64,000 nt of DNA from SMWD01 sp002729875 (GTDB lineage: Bacteria; Pseudomonadota; Gammaproteobacteria; Steroidobacterales; GCA-2729495): assembly GCA_036010905.1 (NCBI GenBank), contig DASCMH010000013.1:22949-86948 (forward strand), written 5' to 3'. Of this stretch, positions 25,692 through 34,294 are shown piece after piece. The position numbers and the translations under genes were made by a program. The notes under the pieces are model-generated. The model was not told the DNA's origin, did not search any database, and saw only the letters and a program-made list of their open reading frames with translations. The first letter of the stretch is position 1; the number at the start of each line of letters is the position of its first letter.

Positions 25692-26975
25692 GTGGGTGAT
25701 GACATACCCCCGGGAGCCTTATACGGACTCCTGATTTTTCTGTTGATCTGTTCAGCTTTTTTCTCGGGCACGGAAACGGCCCTGATGACCCTGAACCGAT
25801 ACCGGCTGCGCCACAAGGCGAAGTCGGGGCACCGCGGGGCGATCCTCGCGGAAAATCTGCTGCGCAAACCCGACCGGTTGATCAGCCTGATCCTGATCTG
25901 CAATAACCTGGTCAATGTATTCGCCGTTCAGCTCGTGACAATTATCGCCTTACGCCTCGGCAGCCCTTTCTGGCTCGCTGCAAGTGGCTTCATTTTCACG
26001 ATCGTGTTGCTGATATTTGCCGAAGTCACACCGAAAACTCTGGCGGCGCTACAACCCGAACGCGTCGCCTTACCCGCAGCTTTCATCTATTTTCCTCTTG
26101 CCCGCCTGCTCGCACCTTTCGTCTGGCTTATCAACCTGTTTGCCAATGGTCTGCTAAGGTTGATCGGCATCAACATCAATGATGCCGATCAGGATCATCT
26201 GACCGTTGAAGAACTGCGCACGCTGGTTACCGAAGCCGGCGCATTGCTACCCCGCAAACGCCACCGAATGCTGGTCGGCATCCTCGAACTACAGGACATC
26301 ACCGTCGATGACATCATGATTCCGCACAACGAAATTGTCGGTATCGACCTGAACAACGAATGGGATGAAATTCTCAGTACGATCCGTAACAGTGCCTATA
26401 CCCGTTTGCCCGTTTTTAAAGACAGCATTGACGACGTCATCGGTATTCTGCACATGAAACAACTCGTACAAAGCGCCGGACTCGAGCATCTGAATAAAGC
26501 TTTGCTGAAGAACCTCGTGCAAGATGCCTACTTCGTACCTGAAGGCACGCCACTGAACAAGCAGATTGTACAGTTCCAGCGTGCGCGTCAGCGTACTGCA
26601 TTTATCGTTGATGAATACGGCGACATCCAGGGCATTGTCACGCTGGAAGACATCCTTGAAGAAATTATCGGTGAATTCACCAGTGAACCGATATCCACAC
26701 ACGCCGATGTGCGCACCGATGACAAGTCAGGTTATGTCGTAAAGGGCAGCGCCAACATCCGCGCGTTGAACCGGATGATGAATTGGCGCCTGCCGACCAA
26801 CGGTCCAAAAACATTAAACGGCCTGATCTTGGAGACGCTGGAAGCAATCCCGAAGCAAGGCACCGGTCTCGTACTGAATGATTACCCGATCGAAATCCTG
26901 AAAACGACCGACAGCGTTGTCCAGTCGGTACGTATCAACTCACCCTCACCCCCACCCTCACCTCCGCCAGGCTGA
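25692..26975 (+). CDS. CorB-like CNNM/CBS-domain membrane protein
   Basis: A 427-residue protein of the CNNM/CorB (YfjD) family, implicated in Mg2+ transport. The N-terminal CNNM membrane domain (about 1-150) has FFSGTETALMTLNRYRLRH and AEVTPKTLAALQPE; then two CBS domains (about 200-325) that in homologues bind Mg-ATP, and a C-terminal CorC_HlyC domain (about 340-420). Start is GTG at 25692, with a near-perfect AAAGGAGG (25674-25681) ten bases upstream. It ends in an odd Pro-rich tail, SPSPPPSPPPG, encoded by short CCCTCACC-like repeats. The pairing with ffh is conserved in Gammaproteobacteria. Confidence 0.9.
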   Translation: MGDDIPPGALYGLLIFLLICSAFFSGTETALMTLNRYRLRHKAKSGHRGAILAENLLRKPDRLISLILICNNLVNVFAVQLVTIIALRLGSPFWLAASGFIFTIVLLIFAEVTPKTLAALQPERVALPAAFIYFPLARLLAPFVWLINLFANGLLRLIGININDADQDHLTVEELRTLVTEAGALLPRKRHRMLVGILELQDITVDDIMIPHNEIVGIDLNNEWDEILSTIRNSAYTRLPVFKDSIDDVIGILHMKQLVQSAGLEHLNKALLKNLVQDAYFVPEGTPLNKQIVQFQRARQRTAFIVDEYGDIQGIVTLEDILEEIIGEFTSEPISTHADVRTDDKSGYVVKGSANIRALNRMMNWRLPTNGPKTLNGLILETLEAIPKQGTGLVLNDYPIEILKTTDSVVQSVRINSPSPPPSPPPG

Positions 26976-27065
26976 ATAAAAAAGGGGTGGCGAAAAATGG
27001 TTGAGTGGATTTGGAGGTGAATACTTGACCGCAAAACTTTTCATGCACGCCACTTTGAGTGCTAC

Positions 27066-28232
27066 CTAGACCGTTCGTCTCCTACGCATCCAGCCGAGCA
27101 AGCCTAAGGCCGAACCGAACAGCCAGGCGGCGGCCGGCACAGGTACCGCGGTGGGCGTCAGCAGGAATGCTCGTTCTTCTCCATTGTAAGTTCCGTAGCC
27201 GACAATCTGACCGAGCTCGTTCACGTCGTAGGCATTCGATAGCACTGTCCAGCCAGTCAGGTTGTCCACCAGTGTGCTCAGTTTAATCACGCTCTGGCCG
27301 TCGAAAGACACTGTGGCCAACTTATCGTTATTGACGAGCCCCCCCGCCTCATAGCTGTGACCGACAATGACTCCTGCATCATTGATCGACCACGCTCGAC
27401 CGAAGCCGCTGCCAAGATCGTCCATGAAATGATATACGCTACCGTCCCACACGGTAGCCCGATCAAATTGAAAGACTGAGGTAGAGTCGTACGCCAGACC
27501 AACGGCTATACCATTATTGTTGATTTGCTGCGCTGTGCTGTAGGTCCCAGCAAAAGTATTATGAAAACTGATCGTTCCGCTCGCATCCCAGGTCGCCTGA
27601 TGCTTGTTCGAGTCTTCAAAGTCACTTATTGATGCTCGACCTGCAATCTCACCAGCGTCATTAATTCCGTGACCGCGGCTATAGCCCGTAGGCGACCATA
27701 CAGTGCCTAGATCCGTCATCGTTCCGCTCACGTATTTGAATGCATGCGTACGATAAACGGCAGGGGTAAATCCTAATGAATCAATATTCGCAGCACCTGT
27801 GATTACGCCGCTATCATTGATGTCATAAGCACCGGAATATGCACCGCCAAGGGTGCCGAGATTGGTCGTCACGCCGCTTTGCCAACTAAATGCGTAACCG
27901 TCTGGAGTCTCCTTCTGCGCGCCGCCAGTTTCCCCAACGATAATTCCATTGTTGTTCACGGCCCGGGCCAGTCCCGTAAATCCAAGACTCTGGACCGTGC
28001 CATTACTGCCCCACATAACGGCTTCTTTGGTTCCGCTGACGGAGTTGTATGACTGACCGACAACCGTGCCATTTTCGTTAAGACCGTATGCCCAGTTTGC
28101 TGATTCCGCTCCCGTTGTCAGTGTCTCGAGTACCTGAATCGAATAGGTGCCCGCACTTGCGGCACCAGACAGAAATGCGCAAATGCTCAACGCAGCCAGC
28201 ACGCCAATCAACCGAAGCAAAACACTCCCCAT
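27066..28232 (-). CDS. HAF-repeat exported protein with PEP-CTERM-like sorting tag
   Basis: A 388-residue secreted protein. A signal peptide (about 1-27, ending GAASAG) is followed by about seven HAF-type repeats, each a beta-strand pair around [IL]N[DN]xGxIxG and an AFxW-like strand, for example YAFSWQSGVTTNLGTLGGAY and INDSGVITGAA. These make a beta-propeller-like structure. The C-terminus is VPVPAAAWLFGSALGLLGWMRRRR, split as tag, membrane helix and basic end. The tag is nearly identical to that of the 23080-23772 protein. Function unknown, probably surface or envelope. Confidence 0.88.
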   Translation of the reverse strand: MGSVLLRLIGVLAALSICAFLSGAASAGTYSIQVLETLTTGAESANWAYGLNENGTVVGQSYNSVSGTKEAVMWGSNGTVQSLGFTGLARAVNNNGIIVGETGGAQKETPDGYAFSWQSGVTTNLGTLGGAYSGAYDINDSGVITGAANIDSLGFTPAVYRTHAFKYVSGTMTDLGTVWSPTGYSRGHGINDAGEIAGRASISDFEDSNKHQATWDASGTISFHNTFAGTYSTAQQINNNGIAVGLAYDSTSVFQFDRATVWDGSVYHFMDDLGSGFGRAWSINDAGVIVGHSYEAGGLVNNDKLATVSFDGQSVIKLSTLVDNLTGWTVLSNAYDVNELGQIVGYGTYNGEERAFLLTPTAVPVPAAAWLFGSALGLLGWMRRRRTV

Positions 28233-28665
28233 AGCTATCCCCCCTTACGTCCGGCATACAGAAGCAACAGCCCTGCACGGACAAGTTTTTGAATTTAATT
28301 GTTTGTTATCGCCCTTCTCGGTGTTGCGTCATCGGTGGGGGCAGTAGAAACTAATATTACAGCAATCCTGTTTATATATTGTTGTTATTGTTAACATAAT
28401 GCTAATGCGAATTATAGTGGATCATTACACCAATATGAATTTTTTTATCACTTTATGATCACAGGCGAATGTCTCCTCTGGATCAGCAGGTGTCAGATCG
28501 CTGCGAGACAGTGAAACGGCAGCTATCAGGAGATTTTTCGGATCTTCTGCCGTAGTCAGGTGTAAACCAGTACGCTTTCAGGTTTCGACAGGATGTCTGT
28601 CAAAGAATTGCTGCCCGGAAAAAGGCATAAAGATTAATAATTCCTGACCAAGCCACCAACGTGCA
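28233..28665. other. Intergenic region between the HAF gene and radA
   Basis: No gene seen. Bases 28350-28460 are strongly AT-rich (a stretch with TTGTTGTTATTGTTAACAT) and probably hold the promoter of the HAF-repeat gene; no clear hexamer pair stands out. The remainder, to the radA stop, has no recognisable feature. Confidence 0.5.
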
Positions 28666-30048
28666 CTACAAATCCGCCAACGCACTTAACGCTTCATCGA
28701 GCGCCGTCACACCGACAACCGTTAACCCGTCAGGCGATTTTTTCGGCACATTGGCCGCCGGGGCTATTGCATGCGTGAAGCCCAGTTTTGCCGCCTCACG
28801 CAAGCGTTCCTCACCATACGGTACCGGCCTGATTTCACCGGCCAGACCCACCTCACCAAAGACCACGACACTCCTCGGCACCGGGGTATCATTCAGACTC
28901 GAAGCCGTGGCTGCCAGCGTCGCGAGATCCGCCGATGTTTCATTGATTTTTACCCCACCGACAACATTCAGAAACACATCCTCATCGTGTGCCCGCATAC
29001 CACCGTAACGGTGCAACGCCGCCAGCAGCAACGCCAGTCGATTCTGATCAAGACCAACCGCAACCCGGCGCGGTGGACCGCCGCCGGAACGGTCCGTCAA
29101 TACCTGCACCTCGACGAGCAGGGGGCGGCTACCCTGATAAATTGCGGTCACCACGCTACCAACCACCGGTTTATCGCCGGGCGCCAGGAAAATTGCCGAC
29201 GGATTCCTGACTTCGCGCATACCCGTTTTCGTCATCATGAAAATCCCGAGTTCGTTTGCAGCTCCGAAACGGTTCTTCACCGTACGTATGACCCGGTAGC
29301 GACTGCCGGCCTCGGTTTCAAAATACAAGACGGTATCGACCATGTGCTCCAGTACCCGTGGCCCGGCAATATTGCCTTCCTTGGTAACATGGCCGACTAG
29401 AACAACCGGGATGCCGGTCGTCTTGGCCAGCCGGACGAGTCGAGCCGTGCAATCACGCAACTGGTTGACGGAACCGGGTGCCGAGGGCATCTCGGTTGAA
29501 TAAATCGTCTGCACCGAATCAATGATCAGTCCGGCGGGGCGCTCCTGTTCGGCCAGCATGACAATGTCATCGATATCCGTTGCGGCATACACCGTAATGC
29601 CAGCCGGATCCAGACCGAGGCGGCGCGCCCGCAAGGCAATCTGCTGCAGCGATTCCTCACCACTGACATATAACATCGTGGTATCCGCTGAACATGAGAC
29701 GCAGGCCTGCAACAGCAGCGTCGACTTGCCAATACCCGGATCACCCCCCAGCAGGGTCACCGAACCGGCTACGAGCCCCCCTCCCAGGGCACGATCAAGT
29801 TCGACCATCCCCGTGGTCCTGCGCGCAACCTGTTCGTCACCAACCGTATCCAGCCGCTCGACCTTCACACTGCCGGCCCAGCCAACCCTCCCCGGGGTCT
29901 TACCCATGGCCCGCCCCTTGGTCTGGCCGGCTGCAGACCTGACCGGCTGCAATGAATTCCACTCGCCGCACCCGGGACACTGCCCCTGCCACTTTATTGT
30001 CGCGGCGCCACAGTCACCACATACATACGATTGTTGCGATTTACTCAA
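28666..30048 (-). CDS. radA: DNA repair protein RadA
   Basis: Recombination ATPase that helps branch migration. The start is TTG at 30048 with GGGGAG seven bases upstream, giving a 460-residue protein with the expected N-terminus: a C4 zinc finger with C10, C13, C24 and C27. Walker A is GDPGIGKST (102-110), and the RadA-specific KNRFG motif lies in RTVKNRFGA. The C-terminal part is the Lon-like domain (LNVVGGVKINETSADLATLAA). It is divergent from the kinase gene, whose start lies 64 bp away. Confidence 0.96.
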   Translation of the reverse strand: MSKSQQSYVCGDCGAATIKWQGQCPGCGEWNSLQPVRSAAGQTKGRAMGKTPGRVGWAGSVKVERLDTVGDEQVARRTTGMVELDRALGGGLVAGSVTLLGGDPGIGKSTLLLQACVSCSADTTMLYVSGEESLQQIALRARRLGLDPAGITVYAATDIDDIVMLAEQERPAGLIIDSVQTIYSTEMPSAPGSVNQLRDCTARLVRLAKTTGIPVVLVGHVTKEGNIAGPRVLEHMVDTVLYFETEAGSRYRVIRTVKNRFGAANELGIFMMTKTGMREVRNPSAIFLAPGDKPVVGSVVTAIYQGSRPLLVEVQVLTDRSGGGPPRRVAVGLDQNRLALLLAALHRYGGMRAHDEDVFLNVVGGVKINETSADLATLAATASSLNDTPVPRSVVVFGEVGLAGEIRPVPYGEERLREAAKLGFTHAIAPAANVPKKSPDGLTVVGVTALDEALSALADL

Positions 30049-30112
30049 AGTGTGACTCCCCTCTCAATGCTGCGATACCGCACAAGTTGTTTTTTCTGCG
30101 GGGGGCACAAAA

Positions 30113-32683
30113 ATGAAACATGGTTCTCACCTTAAAACTCACGTAATCGTTACCATTCACAGCATGATTTTACAGAATTCTGCCTCACTTCATCGTGGCA
30201 GCATAGCTGCGTCCGGAGCGCTGCTGCTGATCCTGATGACCCTGATGGCGCTAGCCGGTGATCGTATGTCCGCACTCGAATCTGCGTTCTACGATTTTCT
30301 ACAACAACAACAACCCGCGGTCGCCAGCAACCGCATTATCCTGGTCGATACCGCGACCGGAAATGGTGCTGGTACGTTCTGGGATGCTGGCGAATTCGGC
30401 CCGGTTATCGATGCACTGAATACTGCCGGCGCCGCCTTGATTGTGCCGCTCAAAGCGCCACCCGCCAACACCCAATTGCCGGATATCAAACAATTAACCG
30501 CACTTGCAGAACTTGAAAAACGTGCCCGCAAGAGCAGCGATGGTATCAAGGACGCTGCCTTGAGCAAACAACTGGCCGGACTGCAACAGCAACATGAGCA
30601 ACATCAGGCGATTGCAACTACCGTTCGTGATGCCGGCAATATTGTACTGCCGATTATCGCCCGACCTACCCTGCAGGAACTCGAAAACGCAAAAGATGAG
30701 TGTCGCCGCCATACCGTGTCGGCAACCGGCACGGGATCATCCGATAACCCGCCGTGGGTTCGCGAGGCCGCCGGAACCCTGACGCTGCCCGAAGTTTTAT
30801 GTTCCGGCGCAGTAAATACCGGTTATGCCGGGTACTGGCCCGACATGGATGGTGTCGTGCGGCGTAATCACTTGCTCGTCAGGTCTGGACAACGCATATT
30901 CCCATCCCTTTCGCTGGCCGTTGCACAAGCCGATGAGAAGAATGCGGATCTGCAGATTGATGGTGAACACAATCTGCTGATGGCCACCCACAACATAAAT
31001 ACCGGCCCGGGTTTTACCAACCTGGTTCGCTACTATATGAATGACCGTAGCCAACAGGTTTTTCGCTCCATTAGTGCCCGGGAACTACTCTCAACGCAGG
31101 ACACCAAGAGCCTGTTCAAAAACAACATCGTCCTGGTCGGCGACCTGAGCAGCTCAAGGGTAAATAAATTCCGGACACCATCAGGTGAATTAATACCCTT
31201 GCCCGTTCTGGTCGCGACAACTTTATCCAATCTGCTGCAGATGGATTTTGTGTCCCGTCCCTACTGGCTGGGTTCGGCTGAACTGGCCATCCTGTTGTTC
31301 ATCGGTATCGTGATACTTTTTTCAGCGCCGACCCTGAACGCAAACCACGCCATCATCGCCACACTGGTGCTGGCCACGATCCTGCTGGCCATTGAAGCCT
31401 ATATCCTGATGACACACGGCATCTGGCTACAACTGGTAACCGTAACCCTGTTTTCAGTTCTGGCGATAACCTTGATTCAGGCATTGATATCTCTGGGCGG
31501 AACCAACACCCTGACCAGACTCACCGGGGCAGCAAAGGCCGCACCAGCATCGAAACTTCACGATCAAGACAAACTGGATCTGGCGTTCTCTGTTCTGCGT
31601 CAGCAGGAACCGACCGCGGAAACGAAACAGCGCCTGTATGACATTGCCATGACACACGGCAAACAACGTGAATACGCCAAAGCCGAACGTGTCCTGCTTC
31701 ATATCTATTCAATCGATAACAAATACCTTGACGTTCAGGAGAAACTTAAAAAATTATCGGGTGCCCGCAAGCGCAACCTGAAAAGGGTAACTCAATCCAG
31801 GGTAGCTACCGACCAATCAGCAAAAAACAAGGTATTGGCAACCGGCTCAAGCGAAAGAAAACTCGGTCCTTATATTATCGAGAAAACACTTGGCCGCGGC
31901 GCGATGGCAACCGTTTATCTTGGCCGTGACCCGAAGATCAATCGCCAGGTTGCAATCAAAACGATCGCACTCGCCGAAGAATTCAGTGATGCCGACGTTG
32001 ATGCGGTAAAAGTACAGTTTATTCGCGAGACTGAATCTGCCGGCCGCCTGAATCATCCGAATATTATTACCATTTATGGTACCGGCGAAGATCAGAACGT
32101 CGCCTACCTTGCCATGGAATATTTTCAGGGCAAGGCGCTTAATCTTTATACACATGCTGACAGCCTGCTGCCGCCAAAGCGGGTCATCGAACTAACAGCT
32201 CGGGCCGCGGAAGCACTGCATTACGCACACGGCCAGGGAGTCATACACCGTGACATCAAACCGGCCAACCTGATGTATAATGCTACCAGTGACGAACTGA
32301 GAATCACTGACTTCGGCATCGCACGACTTACCGATACAAGCCGGACCAAGACCGGCATCATTCTCGGTACACCGTCATATATGTCACCGGAACAATTGGC
32401 CGCGAATGATGTGACCGGTGTATCGGATCTGTATTCACTCGGTATTACGATGTACCAGCTACTGACTGGAATGACACCATTTCGATCTGATTCAATCCAG
32501 AAGCTCATGGACAAAATCATGCATGATCAACACACGCCGGTCAGCAGAATACGCGATGATCTGCCGCCCGGCATTGATGCCGTGCTGGACAGGATGCTTA
32601 ACAAGAAACCTGAAAACCGTTTCCAGAATGGGCGAGCAGTGGCAGTGGCATTGCGCGATTGTTTTAGTGCGTTAGAAACCTGA
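30113..32683 (+). CDS. CHASE2-domain membrane serine/threonine protein kinase
   Basis: An 856-residue sensor kinase. One membrane segment (about 28-48) leads into an extracytoplasmic CHASE2 domain (about 55-365; ALESAFYDFLQQQQP and FKNNIVLVGDLSSSR are typical), then three hydrophobic segments (about 388-465), a helical linker with TPR-like sequence (about 485-545) and a Hanks-type kinase domain (about 585-850). Kinase residues are intact: the Gly loop GRGAMATVYLG (594-604), Lys616, HRDIKPAN (catalytic Asp714), DFG (733-735) and SYMSPEQL. The ATG at 30113 is used; ATGs inside the N-terminus are possible. No PASTA repeats. The PP2C and FHA genes follow on the same strand, so kinase, phosphatase and phospho-threonine reader are one unit. 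Confidence 0.93.
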   Translation: MKHGSHLKTHVIVTIHSMILQNSASLHRGSIAASGALLLILMTLMALAGDRMSALESAFYDFLQQQQPAVASNRIILVDTATGNGAGTFWDAGEFGPVIDALNTAGAALIVPLKAPPANTQLPDIKQLTALAELEKRARKSSDGIKDAALSKQLAGLQQQHEQHQAIATTVRDAGNIVLPIIARPTLQELENAKDECRRHTVSATGTGSSDNPPWVREAAGTLTLPEVLCSGAVNTGYAGYWPDMDGVVRRNHLLVRSGQRIFPSLSLAVAQADEKNADLQIDGEHNLLMATHNINTGPGFTNLVRYYMNDRSQQVFRSISARELLSTQDTKSLFKNNIVLVGDLSSSRVNKFRTPSGELIPLPVLVATTLSNLLQMDFVSRPYWLGSAELAILLFIGIVILFSAPTLNANHAIIATLVLATILLAIEAYILMTHGIWLQLVTVTLFSVLAITLIQALISLGGTNTLTRLTGAAKAAPASKLHDQDKLDLAFSVLRQQEPTAETKQRLYDIAMTHGKQREYAKAERVLLHIYSIDNKYLDVQEKLKKLSGARKRNLKRVTQSRVATDQSAKNKVLATGSSERKLGPYIIEKTLGRGAMATVYLGRDPKINRQVAIKTIALAEEFSDADVDAVKVQFIRETESAGRLNHPNIITIYGTGEDQNVAYLAMEYFQGKALNLYTHADSLLPPKRVIELTARAAEALHYAHGQGVIHRDIKPANLMYNATSDELRITDFGIARLTDTSRTKTGIILGTPSYMSPEQLAANDVTGVSDLYSLGITMYQLLTGMTPFRSDSIQKLMDKIMHDQHTPVSRIRDDLPPGIDAVLDRMLNKKPENRFQNGRAVAVALRDCFSALET

Positions 32684-32709
32684 ATGCCCATTACCGTAAT
32701 GCACTCTTT

Positions 32710-33534
32710 ATGAACCTGTCGCACAAATTTTCCTGCGTTGAACTCACCGATGTAGGCAGGGTTCGCAACCATAATGAAGATGCTGTTGGCACCAATCCGG
32801 ATGTCGGTCTGCTGGTCCTGGCGGATGGCATGGGTGGCTATAACGCCGGTGAGGTAGCCAGTGGAATTGCGGTTAAAACGGTGCTGGAACTCGTTTCGGA
32901 GGCCTGCCTGCGCGAAGAGCGGAATGCGACGGAACCCGAGACCGGCATGATGCGCCAGACCATTATCTTGCGTGATGCCATCACCCGAGCCAACAAAATC
33001 ATCCATCAGACCGCCAAAACCCAGTCACAATGCGAGGGCATGGGCACGACATTCGTTGCCTGCCTGTTTTTCGACAACCGCGCATCCATCGCCCATGTCG
33101 GTGATGCCCGACTGTATCGCCTAAGAAAGAACAAGTTCGAACAAATTACGCTGGACCATTCATTACTACAGGAACTCATCGAACGCGGCTTTTATTCACA
33201 GGAGGAAGCGCAGCGCTCGACAAACCGGAACTATGTGACCAGGGCACTGGGTGTAGAACCGTTCGTGGATATCGATATTCAGGAAATCGACGTGCAACCC
33301 GACGATGTCTTACTGCTTTGTTCAGACGGCCTGCCCGACATGGTTGAGGATGATGAAATTCACTTAACTATCAGCACTTTTAGTGCTAATCTTGAAACCG
33401 TAGGCAAGCAACTGATCCAACTTAGCAACGATCAGGGTGGCAGGGACAATATCTCGGTTATCCTGGCGCAGGTACTGGAACCTTTTCCAGCAAAAACCGG
33501 CCTTTTTTCAAAGATCAAACATCTCTTTCAATAA
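32710..33534 (+). CDS. PP2C-family protein serine/threonine phosphatase
   Basis: A 274-residue Mg/Mn-dependent phosphatase, the probable antagonist of the kinase 26 bp upstream. Family motifs in order: TDVGRVRNHNEDAVG, the metal-binding LADGMGGYNAGE, GMGTTFVACLFF, AHVGDARLYRLR, LLLCSDGLPDMVED and GGRDNISVILA. The metal-coordinating Asp residues are conserved. No signal peptide or membrane segment, so cytosolic. Overlap-free and only 12 bp ahead of the FHA gene. Confidence 0.95.
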   Translation: MNLSHKFSCVELTDVGRVRNHNEDAVGTNPDVGLLVLADGMGGYNAGEVASGIAVKTVLELVSEACLREERNATEPETGMMRQTIILRDAITRANKIIHQTAKTQSQCEGMGTTFVACLFFDNRASIAHVGDARLYRLRKNKFEQITLDHSLLQELIERGFYSQEEAQRSTNRNYVTRALGVEPFVDIDIQEIDVQPDDVLLLCSDGLPDMVEDDEIHLTISTFSANLETVGKQLIQLSNDQGGRDNISVILAQVLEPFPAKTGLFSKIKHLFQ

Positions 33535-33546
33535 ACGCGATACACC

Positions 33547-34263
33547 ATGGCACGTTTAATACTAAGTATGAATGGTCAGAACATGGCCGAATACAACATG
33601 AATAAGGAGCGATATACGATTGGCCGACTTCCGGATAACGATGTCCGGATCGACAATCCGACCGTCAGTGGTCACCACTCACTGATCATCAATATCCTCA
33701 ACGACTCATTCCTTGAAGACTTGAACAGCACCAACGGCACCTATGTCAATGGCAAGCTGATCAAGAAACATGCCCTGCAACATGGCGACCTGTTGACGGT
33801 CGGCAAGCACCAATTACGCTACATTGATGTGGACAGCAAACAAGACGATGATGAGTTTGCCCGAACCATGGTCATCGACAGTGCCGATGTGTCAACCGAG
33901 GTGAATTCGCATGAGGGGGCAATAGCCGTTGCAGAGGCGCCGGTTGCACAAGAAGCTGAAACCATCAACGCAGATGATGGCGCCAAACCTTTCCGGGCGG
34001 CAAAAATCCAGGTTCTGAACGGTACCTTTGCCGGTCGGGAGGTGCTGCTGAACAAGGCTGTGACGACACTGGGCCGGGCCAAAACACAGGTTATTGCGAT
34101 TACCCGCCGAGCCGCAGGCTACAGCATTGTCATAGTCGAGAATAAAGCCGGCAGAGAACCTCCTACCGTCAATGGAAACCCACTGCAAGACCAGGCCTGC
34201 CCGCTGAAAGATAACGATGTCATTCAGATTATCGGTATCAAGATGGGATTCTTTGTGAACTAA
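33547..34263 (+). CDS. FHA-domain phosphothreonine reader
   Basis: A 238-residue protein. The N-terminal FHA domain (about 22-93) has YTIGRLPDNDVRI (Arg27), VSGHHSLI (Ser41, His44) and STNGTYVNG (62-70), the residues that contact phosphothreonine. A 40-residue linker contains Thr108 in FARTMVI, a plausible kinase target; then a degenerate second FHA-like domain (about 150-238; GREVLLNKAVTTLGRAKTQV and PPTVNGNPL) lacking the key Arg/Ser/His set. Cytosolic. It completes the kinase-phosphatase-FHA unit and converges on alr. Confidence 0.92.
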   Translation: MARLILSMNGQNMAEYNMNKERYTIGRLPDNDVRIDNPTVSGHHSLIINILNDSFLEDLNSTNGTYVNGKLIKKHALQHGDLLTVGKHQLRYIDVDSKQDDDEFARTMVIDSADVSTEVNSHEGAIAVAEAPVAQEAETINADDGAKPFRAAKIQVLNGTFAGREVLLNKAVTTLGRAKTQVIAITRRAAGYSIVIVENKAGREPPTVNGNPLQDQACPLKDNDVIQIIGIKMGFFVN

Positions 34264-34294
34264 GCGGCAAGCTACCAGTTACAAACCGATTTCC

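Noticed and set aside
28264..28278. Sigma-54-like site GTGCAGGGCTGTTGC (minus strand) ahead of the HAF-repeat gene, tempting because some PEP-CTERM genes are sigma-54 controlled.
   Set aside because: The invariant -24 GG is replaced by TG, and no similar site lies before the second tagged gene at 23080-23772.
30113..32683. CHASE2 protein as an adenylate cyclase or histidine kinase.
   Set aside because: The C-terminal domain has all Hanks-type kinase motifs (Gly loop, Lys616, HRD, DFG).
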